DNA of 64,000 nt. It comes from Nannobrachium achirus. Its lineage: Eukaryota > Chordata > Actinopteri > Myctophiformes > Myctophidae. Positions 45,310 through 56,443 of the stretch are shown here, one piece after another. The stretch lies in assembly GCA_963921795.1 (NCBI GenBank), contig OY997653.1, positions 62,134,635 to 62,198,634 of the forward strand, written 5' to 3'. Position numbers and translations under genes: made by a program. Positions within the stretch are counted from its first letter, which is position 1, and the number at the start of each line of letters is the position of its first letter. Under the pieces are notes generated by a model. That model saw only the letters and a program-made list of their open reading frames with translations, did not search any database and had not been told where the DNA came from.

Positions 45310-45692
45310 TGTGGCGGAGAGAGTCGCAGCCCCAGCCTGAAGGCTCAAAAGTCTAGTATCTGCCCTCGTTCCATAGGGATACCCCTTTGGAGTAATGGTT
45401 AAGATATTGGACTTTCACGTGGGAGACCTGGGTTCGAAGCCGGGTGGGGAGGTTCGGATCACCTCCGTTACATTGGTGCCGTGACCCGGATCCGGGCTTC
45501 CCCGTAGGAGGAGGTCAAAGGGGGGTGAGTGTGGCGGAGAGAGTCGCAGCCCCAGCCTGAAGGCTCAAAAGTCTAGTATCTGCCCTCGTTCCATAGGGAT
45601 ATCCCTTTGGAGTAATGGTTAAGATATTGGACTTTCACGTGGGAGACCCGGGTTCGAAGCCGGGTGGGGAGGTTCGGATCACCTCCGTTACA
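45310..45692 (+). mobile_element. Miniature LTR retrotransposon (TRIM) with tRNA-like LTRs
   Basis: Two 163-bp direct repeats (45310-45472 and 45530-45692) begin TGTGGCGG and end CGTTACA, giving the TG...CA borders of LTRs. They differ at only two positions. The 57-bp interior starts one base after LTR1 with TGGTGCCGTGACCCGGAT, a primer-binding-site-like sequence, and ends with the purine tract CAAAGGGGGGTGAG directly before LTR2. It has no coding room, so it must be mobilised in trans. Flanks (GCATA / CATCT) suggest an imperfect target duplication. Each LTR contains a tRNA-like segment described separately. The strand follows PBS and purine-tract order. Confidence 0.85.
45374..45455 (+). promoter_or_regulatory. 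tRNA-like Pol III promoter within LTR (repeated at 45594-45675)
   Basis: TTTGGAGTAATGGTTAAG fits an A box and GGTTCGAAGCC fits a B box, at tRNA-like spacing. The intervening ATATTGGACTTTCACG resembles the anticodon arm of a tRNA-Glu with anticodon TTC. The T-arm stem is broken (CCGGG on both sides of the TTCGAAG loop), so it is unlikely to be a working tRNA. It could drive Pol III transcription of the element. Confidence 0.6.
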
Positions 45693-47937
45693 CATCTCTC
45701 TCTGTGCAAATCCACCTAGTGGTCACATGTGGATTGTTGATTTGTCAGATATTGATTACATCAGGGATCTCCATGGGCATAAAAGGGACAGGGACGGAAT
45801 TAATTTTCAAGTGTGACTCGCGTTGCGGTTGGTTGTTTAAGTTGGACAAAATGTGGACATATTTTCCCAAATATGGATGAGCACTGTCACGCACATGGGC
45901 TTAATATTGATCAGGGATATCCATATATGGGCATACAATGTACAAGTGTACCTAGTTTAATGCTTTAATGAAAAAGTTAACATTATTTACACTTACATGT
46001 GCAGAGCAGACAATGTGAATGCCTTATTATAGGATCAGTATGTGAAAACTGAGGGGAAGACTGGGGGGAAAAAAAGAACATTTAAACACATGTTGATCCA
46101 TGTATACCCATAGACTTAACTCCCAGCCCACCCATTTAAGCTTCTAAAGGTTTTGCACATTATGTCCCAGTTCCCGAGGTAGGCTGGTCAATAGTAGTCA
46201 TAAGTATTAATCATCAGCATCGCCACCAACATAAATACACATATATAAATACAATACAATAACTTACATAAATTATTTGAAATAATATTTCAAAAATCGA
46301 GGTAATTGAAAGAATAATCATTAAGAAAATAACATTATAGTTGCAGCCCTAATTCTATGGTCTATTAGGCTGGACATCATTACTGATAGAGAGAAGACAC
46401 AATGGAATAATAGATCCATACATTTCACATTTAATTCATCCATCTAATATGGTAATCATGGCCGGTGAATTTGTACAGCTCGTTTGTGTTGTGCACAGAC
46501 CCATACTAATTTGATAGGATTATCTAGATTCATTACCATTACATAAGTCTTGCATAAAGGCCACAATGGCCCAAACCATACCATTAAAGTCCCATTGGAA
46601 TTTGAAACCTTGTGTTGCAGCTTAGGTTCTGTACAGTACATAGTAAAAAAATGTCTCCCAACACATGCAGGATATTGAACCTTGGATCATATTACATAAT
46701 GATATCAGGGGATGTTGATCTTTCGCTCACCAGCAGGCTCTTAGGGAGCAATATCTTAACATTAAAACAAACATGGGTGTAACAAGTTGTGAGAATAACT
46801 GTGTGAGGTAGTCCTTAGGCTAATTTTAGAATAGTTGAGGATACCTTTTCCTTTGTCTCGCAGGTCATAGTACAGTGATATTCAACTGGTGGCCTGTGGG
46901 CCAAATGCGGCCCCTGAGGAGCTTTCTTGTGGCCGCATTCCAGATTCCAAATACTGCATGTGTTATTTTATTACTTTTATGGCTTACATGGTGGCTGTCC
47001 AGCCACCATGTATCAAAGGTGCAACTGCTTCATGATTTCTTACACGTTAAACATGGCGAGAAAAGGCATCACTTGAGTGAAAGTATACTCTGTCTACAGG
47101 TATATCTTACAGATATTTCACTATTGTAAAAGTCAAAATCTTCCATAATAAAATAATTTGGGTCAAAGTGTTGCAGTTCACATGTAGAAAGGTATCTGGT
47201 AATCTATTTAAGTATCAAAAGTAAAAGTACAATAAGTATCAAAAGTACAGTATAAAGACCCTTTTCCCTGTACAAAGAAACAAAACAGACAGAAATGTTG
47301 TCTACTTTTACTACTTCTGTACATCTCAGTGCTTTCAAAATGATGTAGCTTTAAGCAACAGATGAGTTTTGAGTGCAGTCAGTTCATCACATGCCATATC
47401 TCCATCCATTTGTAGCAACTATTTCTGGATTTTGAGAGGATGTTGTCCATTACATCAAAGAAATAATTCTTATTTCCATTTTCCATCTCCATCCACTTGA
47501 AGGTTTTACACAGTATGTTTCTTTCATCCTAGTTTCTTTCATCCTTTCATCAGATCCGGTCTGGTCTGAAAGATGGTAGAGCTCAACTAATGGTGCATGA
47601 AACACATCAGTAAAGCCAGTGATCCCATCAGCTGGGTTTCTCACAAAGACGCATCCATGCCAGGGATCCGTGCATAGAACATACTGAAATATCTACTTCC
47701 TATTTTCTTAATATCAAAATCAAAACATGTGCACTATAAAGGACTGCCACAGATATCATCCTACGTGCATCAAAATGCATGAATGCAGTATAAAGCAGGC
47801 CCTGATAAGTTATATAATGGACACAACATGTCCATTGTTGAGTCATATAAGACCTATAGCACAACAAACAGTCAAACTGATAACCGTGAACATTTGTTCG
47901 TTTTTGTGGCCCCTAACTTGAAGTCATTTTTATTGTT
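45693..47937. other. fmn1 intron stretch without recognised exon
   Basis: The part 45735-45935 repeats text seen near 21910-22080 (ATGGGCATAAAAGGGA, ATGGGCTTAATATTGAT). No exon was recognised. The part 47330-47700 is free of obvious repeats. Confidence 0.35.
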
Positions 47938-48363
47938 TTCTCTTTAAAAGATATATAGTTTATAGAGCTTGGCTAGATAGGATTAAGTCATATGAATGAG
48001 TTGTCAATGCCCCTGGTGGATGAATTTGTTAATGCTCTATACCAGGGGTTCTCAAACCTTTTTAGGCTGTGACCCCCAAAATAAACATATTTGAACTGGG
48101 GACCCCCACCCTGACAAGCACTTGGAATTTAGGTATTACATTTAATGTGACTCGGTTCCACAGATAACTATTGTGAAAATAGCAGATCTACACGCTCACA
48201 ACGCCTCGCAACGCGAGGCGTTGTGAGCATGTAGATCTGCTATTTTCACCTCTTGCTTACTTAATATTTGACAGTTTGGCCAGTCCTGTCGAATATTCGA
48301 CTATTCGAATACTTTGAGGTCGAATAATTCGAATACTAATAATCACTATTCGTGAATGGCCTA
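47938..48363. mobile_element. Relative of the intron-forming MITE, left end decayed
   Basis: From TTCTCTTTAAAAGATATATA onward it parallels the intron-forming element at 56445-56982: GAATGAGTTGTCAATG, ACCAGGGGTTCTCAAAC, the hairpin (48173-48249), GTCGAATATTCGACTATTCG and the end GTGAATGGCCTA. The left terminus is not recognisable. It is useful as an independent family member for dating the exon insertion. Confidence 0.75.
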
Positions 48364-49445
48364 ATGTGAACATACAGTAAAGCGTTATACTCTAATTATA
48401 GCCTGCAAACATAATATTTGTGACAAACTCAATTGTTATTATTATATGTGTTAATTTCCATGTTCCATGTCATTTGATTTGCTCAGTGTAAATGAGATGC
48501 AAGTGGGGGCGAGTGTAGGTGGGATTAGACCTTCTACTTACTAATTAGCACAGATTAGAGTGCTGTTCCTCTGTGCCTACTGGGGATGGGACAGACCTCT
48601 GTGTTGTTGTTGTTTCAGAGCCAAATGTTCAAGCTGTTTGCCCTTCTCTCTCCCTGGGTGTGGTGCACTCACTCTGGAAGGTTTTCCTATGCAGTGCAGC
48701 TCACTGATCCCACAGGGTGAGGTCTGACAAACAGTGGCAGCCACCGCAGAGGCCGGCAAATCCCAGCGAGGAAAAGTTTTACCCTCTCGGACGGACCAAT
48801 ACGGAAGACGCCATCTGTTTTCAATTTTGTGGTGACAACCTGTTGGATCTGGACCAAGATGCTACTGCTGTGTTGTTGGTAAACCACAGCAGCAGCAGGT
48901 GCAGGGGAGCTACAGTACACAGACGATACTGGGAAAGGAAATTTGGATGTGAATGAACTTCAGATCTGGTTTACAGCTGTGGTGAAGTACAGTACCTCAC
49001 TCTCCGCTTCTGAGTCACTCTCCAGTGAGCAAAACCACGGAGCTGGGCTTGGCAGACGTTTTTTTTTCCATTACTCTTTGGGAATTCTCTCTTTGGTTAA
49101 AATGAGTGACTAACAGTCATAGTTAGAGCTCGGCTAGAACTTGAAGTAAGAACAAGTAACGGTTGTGAATAGCATTCTCACTGATTTACAACAAACTGGA
49201 GCGAACACAGGTTGGATTTTCTGTGGCGATACCATGGCTTTCTAGGGTTGTGGGTAGACGTCTACTATATTGCTTGAATTGTGCGTAGATTCTATATAAA
49301 ATAAACTGCATGGTCCTGGAATGCATGATTAGATGAAAGGCATTTCTGGTTCAAGGACTGCATGCTTAACACTAGAGAGACTGTAGACTGAGATGTATTG
49401 TTTTCTTGTGTAAGATTATATGCAGAGACTGTGTAAACACAAGTC
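48364..49445 (+). promoter_or_regulatory. fmn1: Flank of second long fmn1 exon; possible alternative promoter
   Basis: No transposon ends were seen from about 48470 on. The stretch precedes an ORF that has an in-frame TAA 12 nt upstream of its ATG and no good polypyrimidine-AG acceptor nearby, which suggests a transcription start here rather than an internal exon. The position of the start is unknown. Confidence 0.35.
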
Positions 49446-51377
49446 ATGGATATGAGCATAGTAAACGCTAACAATGTTGACATCCTGGGAAATAAATCCC
49501 TCCCAGAGGTGCCTTGTTGTAACTCACTCCTGGACAAGTTCCAGTTCTCCACCCTCTTCACTCGCTGCCAACACGAGGGTCAGGAGCCTGCCACCCTGAA
49601 GTTCATCCGGACCCTCTCTGCAGAGGAAACCCCTGAGAACGGTGCTATCATGTTGACTGATGCAAAACCTGACGGCACTTCGAAGCTGAATGGGCATTCC
49701 AGCTTCGGATGTGTTCTGAAGCATTACAAACATTTCCCCGATCGAATCCTATCACCTGTCGTAGGAGAGGTAATGTCATATGGCTCGGTGGAGCCCGACA
49801 TGAATCGAAATGAGGAAACGGGAAGTGACGAAGAGCCAACAGAGGAGGGCGGTAATGATATCAGCCAAACAGAGGATGAAACCAATAAAGAAATACGCAG
49901 CAAGCAGAACATGTCTATGAATGAAAGCAGTCTGCTGGGCTGCAGGATGGAAACTAAGGCCTCAGAGATGTCTAAGAATAACGGGAAAGTGTCCTTAGAC
50001 AACTCAAATCAACATGAGCACACTGGGGGAAACAATGTCAACGACAGCATAGATTATCGCAGCAAAAGCAGAACAGAGGATTTAGCAGTCGACTTAAATG
50101 AATCTCCAGAATGCATTTCAACCAATGGTGGAGAGAAAAATATCCTGCCAATCACAGACAACCGCGATGAGACCAAAGAACACAACCAGGAAGTGACTGT
50201 GGATAACACCGTTCAAAATGTCGACCACAGCGTCGAGAACATGCTCGCTTGTAACAGTGGAGAGGAATCCAGGGACAATGAATACATCATTACAGATGTT
50301 TCTAATTACAGCACGTCAGATATGTGTAGCGACTATGCGCTCGCTGATGCTGGGTGCCGTTCTACCGAGAATGTGATGAAATCTGATACCAGCGAATCCA
50401 AAAGCAGAACGGTAGTGATAACGCTGTCCAGGATAGATCCGGATTCTGAGGAGCACGCCACATCATCAGCAGAAGCAGCCACACCGACTTGGACACATAC
50501 TGAGGAGGACCCTAGCAGAGGGCCTTCTCAATATTATATACCTGTGGGGTTGAAGGTGGTAGGGAAGGACGATGAAGCAGCAGCAGAGAACAGAGACACG
50601 ATTCCAGAAGCAGATTCCATGGCCTGGCGGCCCGGCCCTAAAGACAATTCACCATCACCTACTGTATCCCCAACGGGTGGCCCTCCGCCTGGCTCCACCT
50701 CAACCAGGACCACCTTCTCTCCAGTTTCCCCAACAGCAGACAAGCCTATCCAGCTCCCTGCCCTCTTCAGTGGCCTCAGGGTGCTCAGGAAAGGGGTGAC
50801 GGGACCCGAGCACGATACCGTGGCCCAGATCAGAGCAGCATCGTCCCAGGGAACGAAGAGAGAACTCTTCCCTGAACCCGATAAAGACTCCAGAGCAAAC
50901 CAGAGCGAACCCAAAGGCAACTTCCTGGCCCAAATTTCACAGTTTTTAAATCGCGAGATGAAAGAGGACGGGATGGATGAAAGAAAGTACGAACAGAGGA
51001 ACGAACAGAGGAAGACAGAATCAGAAGAACCCTCAGAAGAGTTGGAATCAGTCGATAGGGAGGCTGAGAGAGAGACGTGCGAGATCACAGAAAAGCATGA
51101 AAATGAAGACAATCGGGAAAGAGAAATCACAAAGGAAGTATGGGAGGCTACAGACTCCTCAGAGGCGCAGGATTCAAAAGCTCCGCTCTCCAGCGCGGAA
51201 GCAGCCTTTGACGCCTTCAAGGCCTTCTTTACCCCCAAACCTCTGAAGAAAGACCCGGAGAAGGTAGACCTTGACGCAGTGAGAAAGAAGATAAGAGGGG
51301 ATAAAGATGTGCTGAAAACCCTCTTTGAGAGAACCTCCAAAAAGACGACGCCGAAGACAAGCCTTTCTGATAGCAAA
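49446..51377 (+). CDS. fmn1: Formin 1, alternative long first coding exon
   Basis: A 644-codon segment starts MDMSIVNANNVDIL with a good context (G at -3 and +4) and an in-frame TAA 12 nt upstream. It ends at AAA|GTATGC in phase 0, which joins exactly to the exon at 52145. Reading through the donor would add only VCIVL and stop. The first 100 residues look ordered (NSLLDKFQFSTLFTRC, ATLKFIRTLS). The middle is acidic and Glu/Asp/Ser/Asn-rich. A proline segment lies near residues 400-430. The last 60 residues are compact and basic (AAFDAFKAFFTPKPLKK, VDLDAVRKKIRGDKDVLKTL). Formin 1 is known for several isoforms from alternative 5' exons, and this fits such a start. It may instead be internal if an upstream acceptor is used. 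Confidence 0.75.
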
Positions 51378-51644
51378 GTATGCATTGTGTTGTGAAACGT
51401 GTACATTTCCATGTGAGCATAGCAATGTATGTAACTCTGTAAGCTAGACATATTACAGTTACAGTACACGTGTCCAGGGACGTGCTGGGCCCCTGAGTCA
51501 GCCCGGGAAAAAGAGTTGGAGAGGCCCTCATTGTTCGCTATAGAGAGAGATCTCTCTCTATAGCGCTGCTGCTACTCAAAGATTTGCCATTTCAGATCAT
51601 GACAAGTGACAAGCCAGTGGGCCAATTACATGAGTTATATTTTG

Positions 51645-51897
51645 TCGTTGTCGGGTGGAAACCTTGTATGTACAAAAATCGTTTGTTTTGTATTTATCAT
51701 TTTAAAAATGATTTAAACTAGTGAAAACAGCCGATCTACAAGCACACAACGCCTCGCGGTGCGAGGCGTTGTGTGCTTGTAGATCTGCTGTTTTCACGAT
51801 ACTTTTGTGCGACAGCCTTGTATGATGAAGCAGGGCTTTGCGAAAGAATTTACAAATTTGAAACTTGGAGATACGAGGTTTCTGCCCGACAGTGACG
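51645..51897. mobile_element. MITE with TGTCGGG ends and perfect hairpin
   Basis: The left end CGTTGTCGGGTGGAAACC and right end (reverse complement CGTCACTGTCGGGCAGAAAC) define the family with 1212-1475 and 60337-60578. The hairpin at 51721-51797 has arms GTGAAAACAGCCGATCTACA and mirror, with only few mismatches. Confidence 0.8.
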
Positions 51898-52144
51898 ATT
51901 TACTTTGTTGGCCGCCCAGCCCTCAAAATGGAACCAAAGCCGACATTTTATTTTACATTTTTTCCTAATGGCCGGCCTGGACCGTCCGGGAATGAACCGG
52001 CCGTTTGGGAGTTGTCCCGCTTTTCCCAATGGCCAGCACGTCCCTGCACGTGTCCTCAGTCTAATACTGCTGGTTATAAAAACATACCTGCTGTTGCTAT
52101 GAATTGTTTGGGTTGAATCTCTCTTTTAAACTCTCCCTGTCCAG

Positions 52145-52259
52145 TCGGAGGCATCCGCACCAGGAGAGGGTGATGAGAGGACTCCAGGCCGCCTGCAAGC
52201 TGTCTGGCCACCACTCAAGGAGGAGGAGGAGAAAGTTGGGCTGAAATATACAGAAGCAG
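52145..52259 (+). CDS. fmn1: Formin 1, conserved linker exon
   Basis: The exon lies between acceptor CCCTGTCCAG and donor G|GTAACA, with entry phase 0 and exit phase 1. It encodes [14 protein letters not shown] and [11 protein letters not shown], nearly identical to the formin 1 segment [14 protein letters not shown]...[11 protein letters not shown] that precedes the coiled coil. This is one of the strongest pieces of evidence that the locus is fmn1 and not fmn2. Both long first exons can splice to it in frame. Confidence 0.93.
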
Positions 52260-52327
52260 GTAACAAAAACACATTTTATTTTATTTACTGTATTTATGTA
52301 CAGTAAGTGTGTATACTGTATATGTAT

Positions 52328-52330
<3 letters not shown>

Positions 52331-52403
<73 letters not shown>

Positions 52404-52408
52404 TGTGT
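52331..52408. repeat. (GT)n then (GCGT)n microsatellite
   Basis: GTGTGT passing into eleven or so GCGT units, 70 bp after the linker exon. Confidence 0.9.
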
Positions 52409-52409
52409 A

Positions 52410-53320
52410 TATATAGGCCTATATAAACTTTTTAAGTTGCTTTAAATATTAAGAGAAATGAGAGGAAAACTGAAATCCAGATTTTCCTGAAATCAGGAAA
52501 GCAATGTTTTAATGTACTTATTATGCAAAGATAACTCGTATGGTCGAATCTAGATAAATACATGGTTCAAGGGTGATCTTTTGGGTCCACCAATACATAC
52601 ACACCTGTTTTGCCTGTTAAACAGCTGGATAGATTTAGACCCAGATGTTAATCAATCTACTATAAATACAGAAGGTGTCTCCATTATTGGATTCAATCAT
52701 GAAAATCCATGTGGGCATGGATTAACAACACATTGACAGTGATGAGCAGTGTAGGGATTGGCAGTGTTTGTTCTGTGGTATCATTTCATGGAGTGACTGT
52801 ATAATAATATGGTCCACTGCCTGCAAGGTAAACACATCTCCACCCTTAGCCCCATATAGAACCTCACCCATCGCCCTGTGTGTGTAGTCGTGTGTACAGC
52901 AGAGAACTGTGGTGTCACATGTGATTACTTAAAACATACCCCTACCGGCCATAACAATTTATTGGGTATCAATGTTACTCTGCAGCAAATCCAACACTGA
53001 CTTCTTTACATTTAAAGAAAGATCCAGAGTCTCCAAGGTTCAAAATGTACATACTACAGTATAATTCACTGTAATGTTTGTTTGTCAGAGTTTCTTTTAC
53101 TTTTGGAGATGTACTGCCATCTGCTGACAAATGTATGCATTGCTATGTACACCAAAAGTAGTAGTACAATATCATTCTTCTCTCCCCCTCCTCAGGATCA
53201 CCTCTAAATCCAGTGACAGACTGAATATACCATTCGATTCTGTGCACTTACATTATTAAATAGCCCATAGCTGTCTACCCAGAGGCGTAAATTGGGTATG
53301 GCAAGCTATGGCAGCAGATC
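52410..53320. other. fmn1 intron stretch without recognised exon
   Basis: No repeat boundary or exon-like segment was recognised. Confidence 0.3.
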
Positions 53321-53379
53321 AATCAATCAATACCTTGGCAACTGGGGGGAAATAATAAAATGTACCTTTCATTGTTTTG

Positions 53380-54138
53380 ATTGATTGATTGAAGGCTTTA
53401 TTAGAAGTTTGCATAGGAAAATGTACAGATTCATGACGGTACAGTTCACTGGTACAAGGTCTACTAAAAGGAGATCCATGAAAAGACTAAGCTTATTTCA
53501 ACAGGAAACCATTTAAGTATCTCATATAACATTGAATGACAGACAAATAGAACACAGTACTATGCAGTAGATATGTAAAGAAAAGGGGGGAAAAAAAGAA
53601 AAGAAAACAGTAAATCTAAACAAACAGTAGCCTAATATACAAGGAATATACAGTAAATCTAAACAAACAGTAAGTATATACAAGGAATATACAAGTATAC
53701 AAGTATATACAAGGAAGGGGCAGGGAGGGTAGGGTTGGGCTAGGTTTTTTACCAGTTGCGAACGGCTGCTGCCTGTAAGTGGTTTTTCAGGGCAATTTTA
53801 AAGGATGCTAGTGATCCACACTCCTTTATGGCCTTCGGTAAGGCATTCCACATTTTTGTGGTATAGCAGAAGAACGAGTTCGACCCTTTCTTTGAGTTGA
53901 CTCTGGGTTGAACGTGATCTGTGGCGCTGCCTCTGGTGTTGTAATTATGGACATCCTTAACGTTTTTAAAGTATTTTGACAGGTACTTGGGTATCATAGT
54001 GGTGTAGTGTATCTTGTACACCAGGCCCATTGCAAGTTGCTGTACTCTGTCATCTACTCTGAGCCACCCCACTCTTAACTGGTGCCTGTTGCAAAGGTAT
54101 GGCAACATGACTGGTGTCTTGCACGCGCGCGTTGCCAT
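53380..54138 (-). mobile_element. 5'-truncated non-LTR retrotransposon (LINE) 3' part
   Basis: A 129-codon minus-strand frame (53749-54138) ends with the typical C-terminus of LINE-encoded reverse transcriptase proteins: HNYNTRGSA, NSKKGSNSFFCYTTKMWNAL, PKAIKE, then SLASFKIALKNHL. The endonuclease and polymerase core are missing, as expected of 5' truncation. A 3' UTR of about 350 bp follows, ending in a (TCAA)n tail on this strand (plus-strand TTGATTGATTGATTG at about 53377). The clade cannot be fixed; L2/CR1-like clades carry similar termini. Confidence 0.75.
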
Positions 54139-55212
54139 ACCTTAGCGTTTGCTGAACTGACGCTACTGTGTTTACCGGTGTCATGTGAATTATAACTGTA
54201 GGCTACTACTGTTCTCAAATAATGTAAAGACAGGTAGATAGGCTTGCCTTTATGCCTGTGTTTAGTTATTTGCGTAGATAATGATACCTACGTACGTTTT
54301 CAGACAACAATAAAACATTTCACACACAACAATGCATGAGAATACAATATTATCTCGCGGGTTTCAGGTTGTTTAGCCTACTTTATTGGCCCGTCAGTCA
54401 CGTATACAGACAAGTGAATGGATGCAGGACACTACTGTACACTGTACACTACTGGCCTAACTACGTCGTTATTACGTTACAATGTATTATTTGACGCATA
54501 CCTTGGCTTTTTATTAGTTATTTGTCGTGTTGCTTCTTCTGTCTTCTAACTCTTCTTGCTGTAGTTGTAGGTTAGCATAGGCCTACAACCTTTTTACAGC
54601 CATGTCACCAGATAAACATTCGGGCAATATATCTTTTTTTATGTAATTATTCTCTTATTTTGTGTTGCAAGAAGTGTCTTATTTGCTAGTCTGTTTGTGT
54701 TTTGAAACAACATCTCCCGAGTCCCACACAATTCAACTGTCACACCTGTGTCTTTTACCTGATTAAGTGACGTGAGTCGGAGTCCCATCACCAATGTTTT
54801 AATGCCCTCTAGTGGCGAGGCACAGTAATAACCCCAAATGTATTAATAAGACCTCCACCACCAAAACATATTTTAGTTACAGTAGTTAATTAGTTAGTTA
54901 GTTAGTCAGTTAGTTAGTTATCCCAAGTAAACTATTAAAGATACATTAACTATAAAAGGTATAGTTTTGAAAAGCATTCTAAATCAAGTGGATGAAAACC
55001 ACACACCACAATACAAAAATGATAGACATTGGGAAAGCAATTTGGATAATAGGCTATACACTCCTAATTATTAATATATTAGATATTACCAGTATATAAT
55101 ATATTAGCCTACCCCAACTTTATCAGTTTGTGCTAAACCTATATAAACCACTGCAGAGTGGATATAATTGAAAACCTTTTATCTCAGATGGTACCAAGCA
55201 TATGTAAATACA
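54139..55212. other. fmn1 intron stretch without recognised exon
   Basis: Contains (GTTA)n near 54890-54920. No transposon ends or coding signals were recognised. Confidence 0.3.
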
Positions 55213-55215
55213 GTA

Positions 55216-55259
55216 TCTCTCCTCTCCTCTCCTCTCCTCTCCTCTCCTCTCCTCTCCTC
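55216..55259 (+). repeat. (CTCTC)n pentanucleotide acting as polypyrimidine tract
   Basis: Nine CTCTC-type units run into the acceptor CTCAG of the next fmn1 exon, so a length-variable microsatellite forms its polypyrimidine tract. CU-rich repeats are binding sites for PTB-type splicing regulators (known); an effect here is inference. Confidence 0.85.
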
Positions 55260-55261
55260 AG

Positions 55262-55323
55262 AGCACCAGGCCGCCCTGCTACAGCTGCAGAGAGAATGCA
55301 AGGAGGACATGGAGAACTTACAG
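55262..55323 (+). CDS. fmn1: Formin 1, coiled-coil exon
   Basis: This 62-nt exon starts in phase 1 and ends in phase 0 at CAG|GTGTGT. It encodes EHQAALLQLQRECKEDMENL, matching formin 1 EYQAAILHLKREHKEEIENL, the beginning of the coiled coil before FH1. The acceptor follows a pentanucleotide microsatellite. Confidence 0.92.
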
Positions 55324-55401
55324 GTGTGTGAAGTATAAAGTCTGAGATGAGAATACACACGCTGTAGGCCTAAGTACTAAGTGTTATTTTAAATAACTAA
55401 A

Positions 55402-55455
55402 AATATAACAGTTATACAAGCTCACAGCTGCAAGCTTGTAGATCTGCTATTTTTG
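55402..55455. repeat. Short hairpin module copy
   Basis: TATACAAGCTCACAGC and GCAAGCTTGTAGATCTGCTA then TTTTT. It lies 80 bp after an fmn1 exon; the left arm is shortened. Confidence 0.6.
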
Positions 55456-55629
55456 AAAAATCGTGAAAATGTGTGCACATTTTTGAATGTATATATTTCT
55501 AAAGCAGTCATTTGTAACGCAAATCCTTCTTTAGGTCCTTGGAACAAAATATTTTCAGATGTGGGTCCGTGGTCAAATACATATAATTCTAAGGGGTCCT
55601 TGACATGAAAAGTTTGATAGCCACTGATA

Positions 55630-55990
55630 GGGCCTTTCTGTGTGGAGTTTGCATGTTCTCCCCGTGTCTCCTAGGGTTGATACCCTCACAAAAACATGCA
55701 GTAATCCTGGTCTCAATAATGCCTCCCCCTGGCCAGCCGGGGCGCTTGATGGAGGGGAAAGGAACTGGTTGGAATAAAGTGTTCCTTCCACGCGCTACGT
55801 CCATCCTGGGGAAAATCCCCCCTGTCAGGTGAAAAGAAACAACTTGGACTCCTCATGCATAGAAGGAAGCATGAGGTCAGTCCGTTGTCTCCCCAGGCGC
55901 GGCAGAGGGAGAGCAGAGCCCAGGATTACATAGGCAATTGGCACTGGGTGAAAAAATGGGTTGCAAAATCGTGGGATAAAAATTATAGAG
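55630..55990 (+). mobile_element. tRNA-derived SINE, third family, 5' truncated
   Basis: GGAGTTTGCATGTTCTCCCC, AAAAACATGCAGTAATCCTG and GTGGGATAAAAATTATAGAG match the body and tail of the fuller copy at 60676-61060. The tRNA-like head is absent. Confidence 0.75.
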
Positions 55991-56086
55991 AAAAAAAAAG
56001 AGAGCCACTGACAGAGAAACATAGGTTTTCCAGAAAACAGGCCTAAATGTAATACTGAAAGTGTAAAAATGTTTTTCTTTTCTCAG

Positions 56087-56443
56087 GAGGACTATGTCCA
56101 GGAGATGTCCAGGCTGCGGGTGGAGCAAGAGGAGGTGGTCTCCTGCCTGGAGCTGGCCCTGGCCCACCTACGCTCCCAGCTGTCCCTGGGCGGAGGAGGA
56201 GGTCTCTGCCGCGGCCGGGACCTCCGCGACGCCGCCGTCTCCACGGAAGACGACCTCGTTCGCAGGGCCTTCCGCACCGTCTGCGTTCAGACGGACAAGG
56301 AGACCTTCGTCAGGGCCGAGGAGGAGGACGAGGAGGAGAAGCCGGGTGGAAGCGGTGGGAGCCCTCAGGCCCGAAAGGAGCCTCCTAAGAAGCTGGACCT
56401 GGCCTCCATCAGCCTCTGCCTGGCTCGACAGAGGGTGGAGGAG
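56087..56443 (+). CDS. fmn1: Formin 1, coiled-coil and pre-FH1 exon
   Basis: The exon has an acceptor TTTTCTTTTCTCAG, is 357 nt long and phase 0 at both ends. It continues the coiled coil (EDYVQEMSRLRVEQEEVVSC, then LELALAHLRSQL). It then carries VSTEDD...FRTVCVQTDKETF, which matches formin 1 ISTDDD...FRNVCVQTDRETF closely, and PKKLDLASISLC, which matches PKKLNISSLSQL. The acidic run EEEDEEEKPGG is less conserved. It ends ARQRVEE at GAG|GTAGGG. That donor is made by a transposon insertion: the last base of the target copy gives G and the first base of the element gives T. Confidence 0.93.

Noticed and set aside
45374-45455. Functional tRNA-Glu gene
   Set aside because: The T-arm stem is broken and the segment is repeated within LTRs; treated as a tRNA-like promoter instead.
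50534-51469. 311-codon minus-strand ORF
   Set aside because: Shadow of the fmn1 exon 49446-51377, whose plus-strand frame ends in a donor that matches the next exon.
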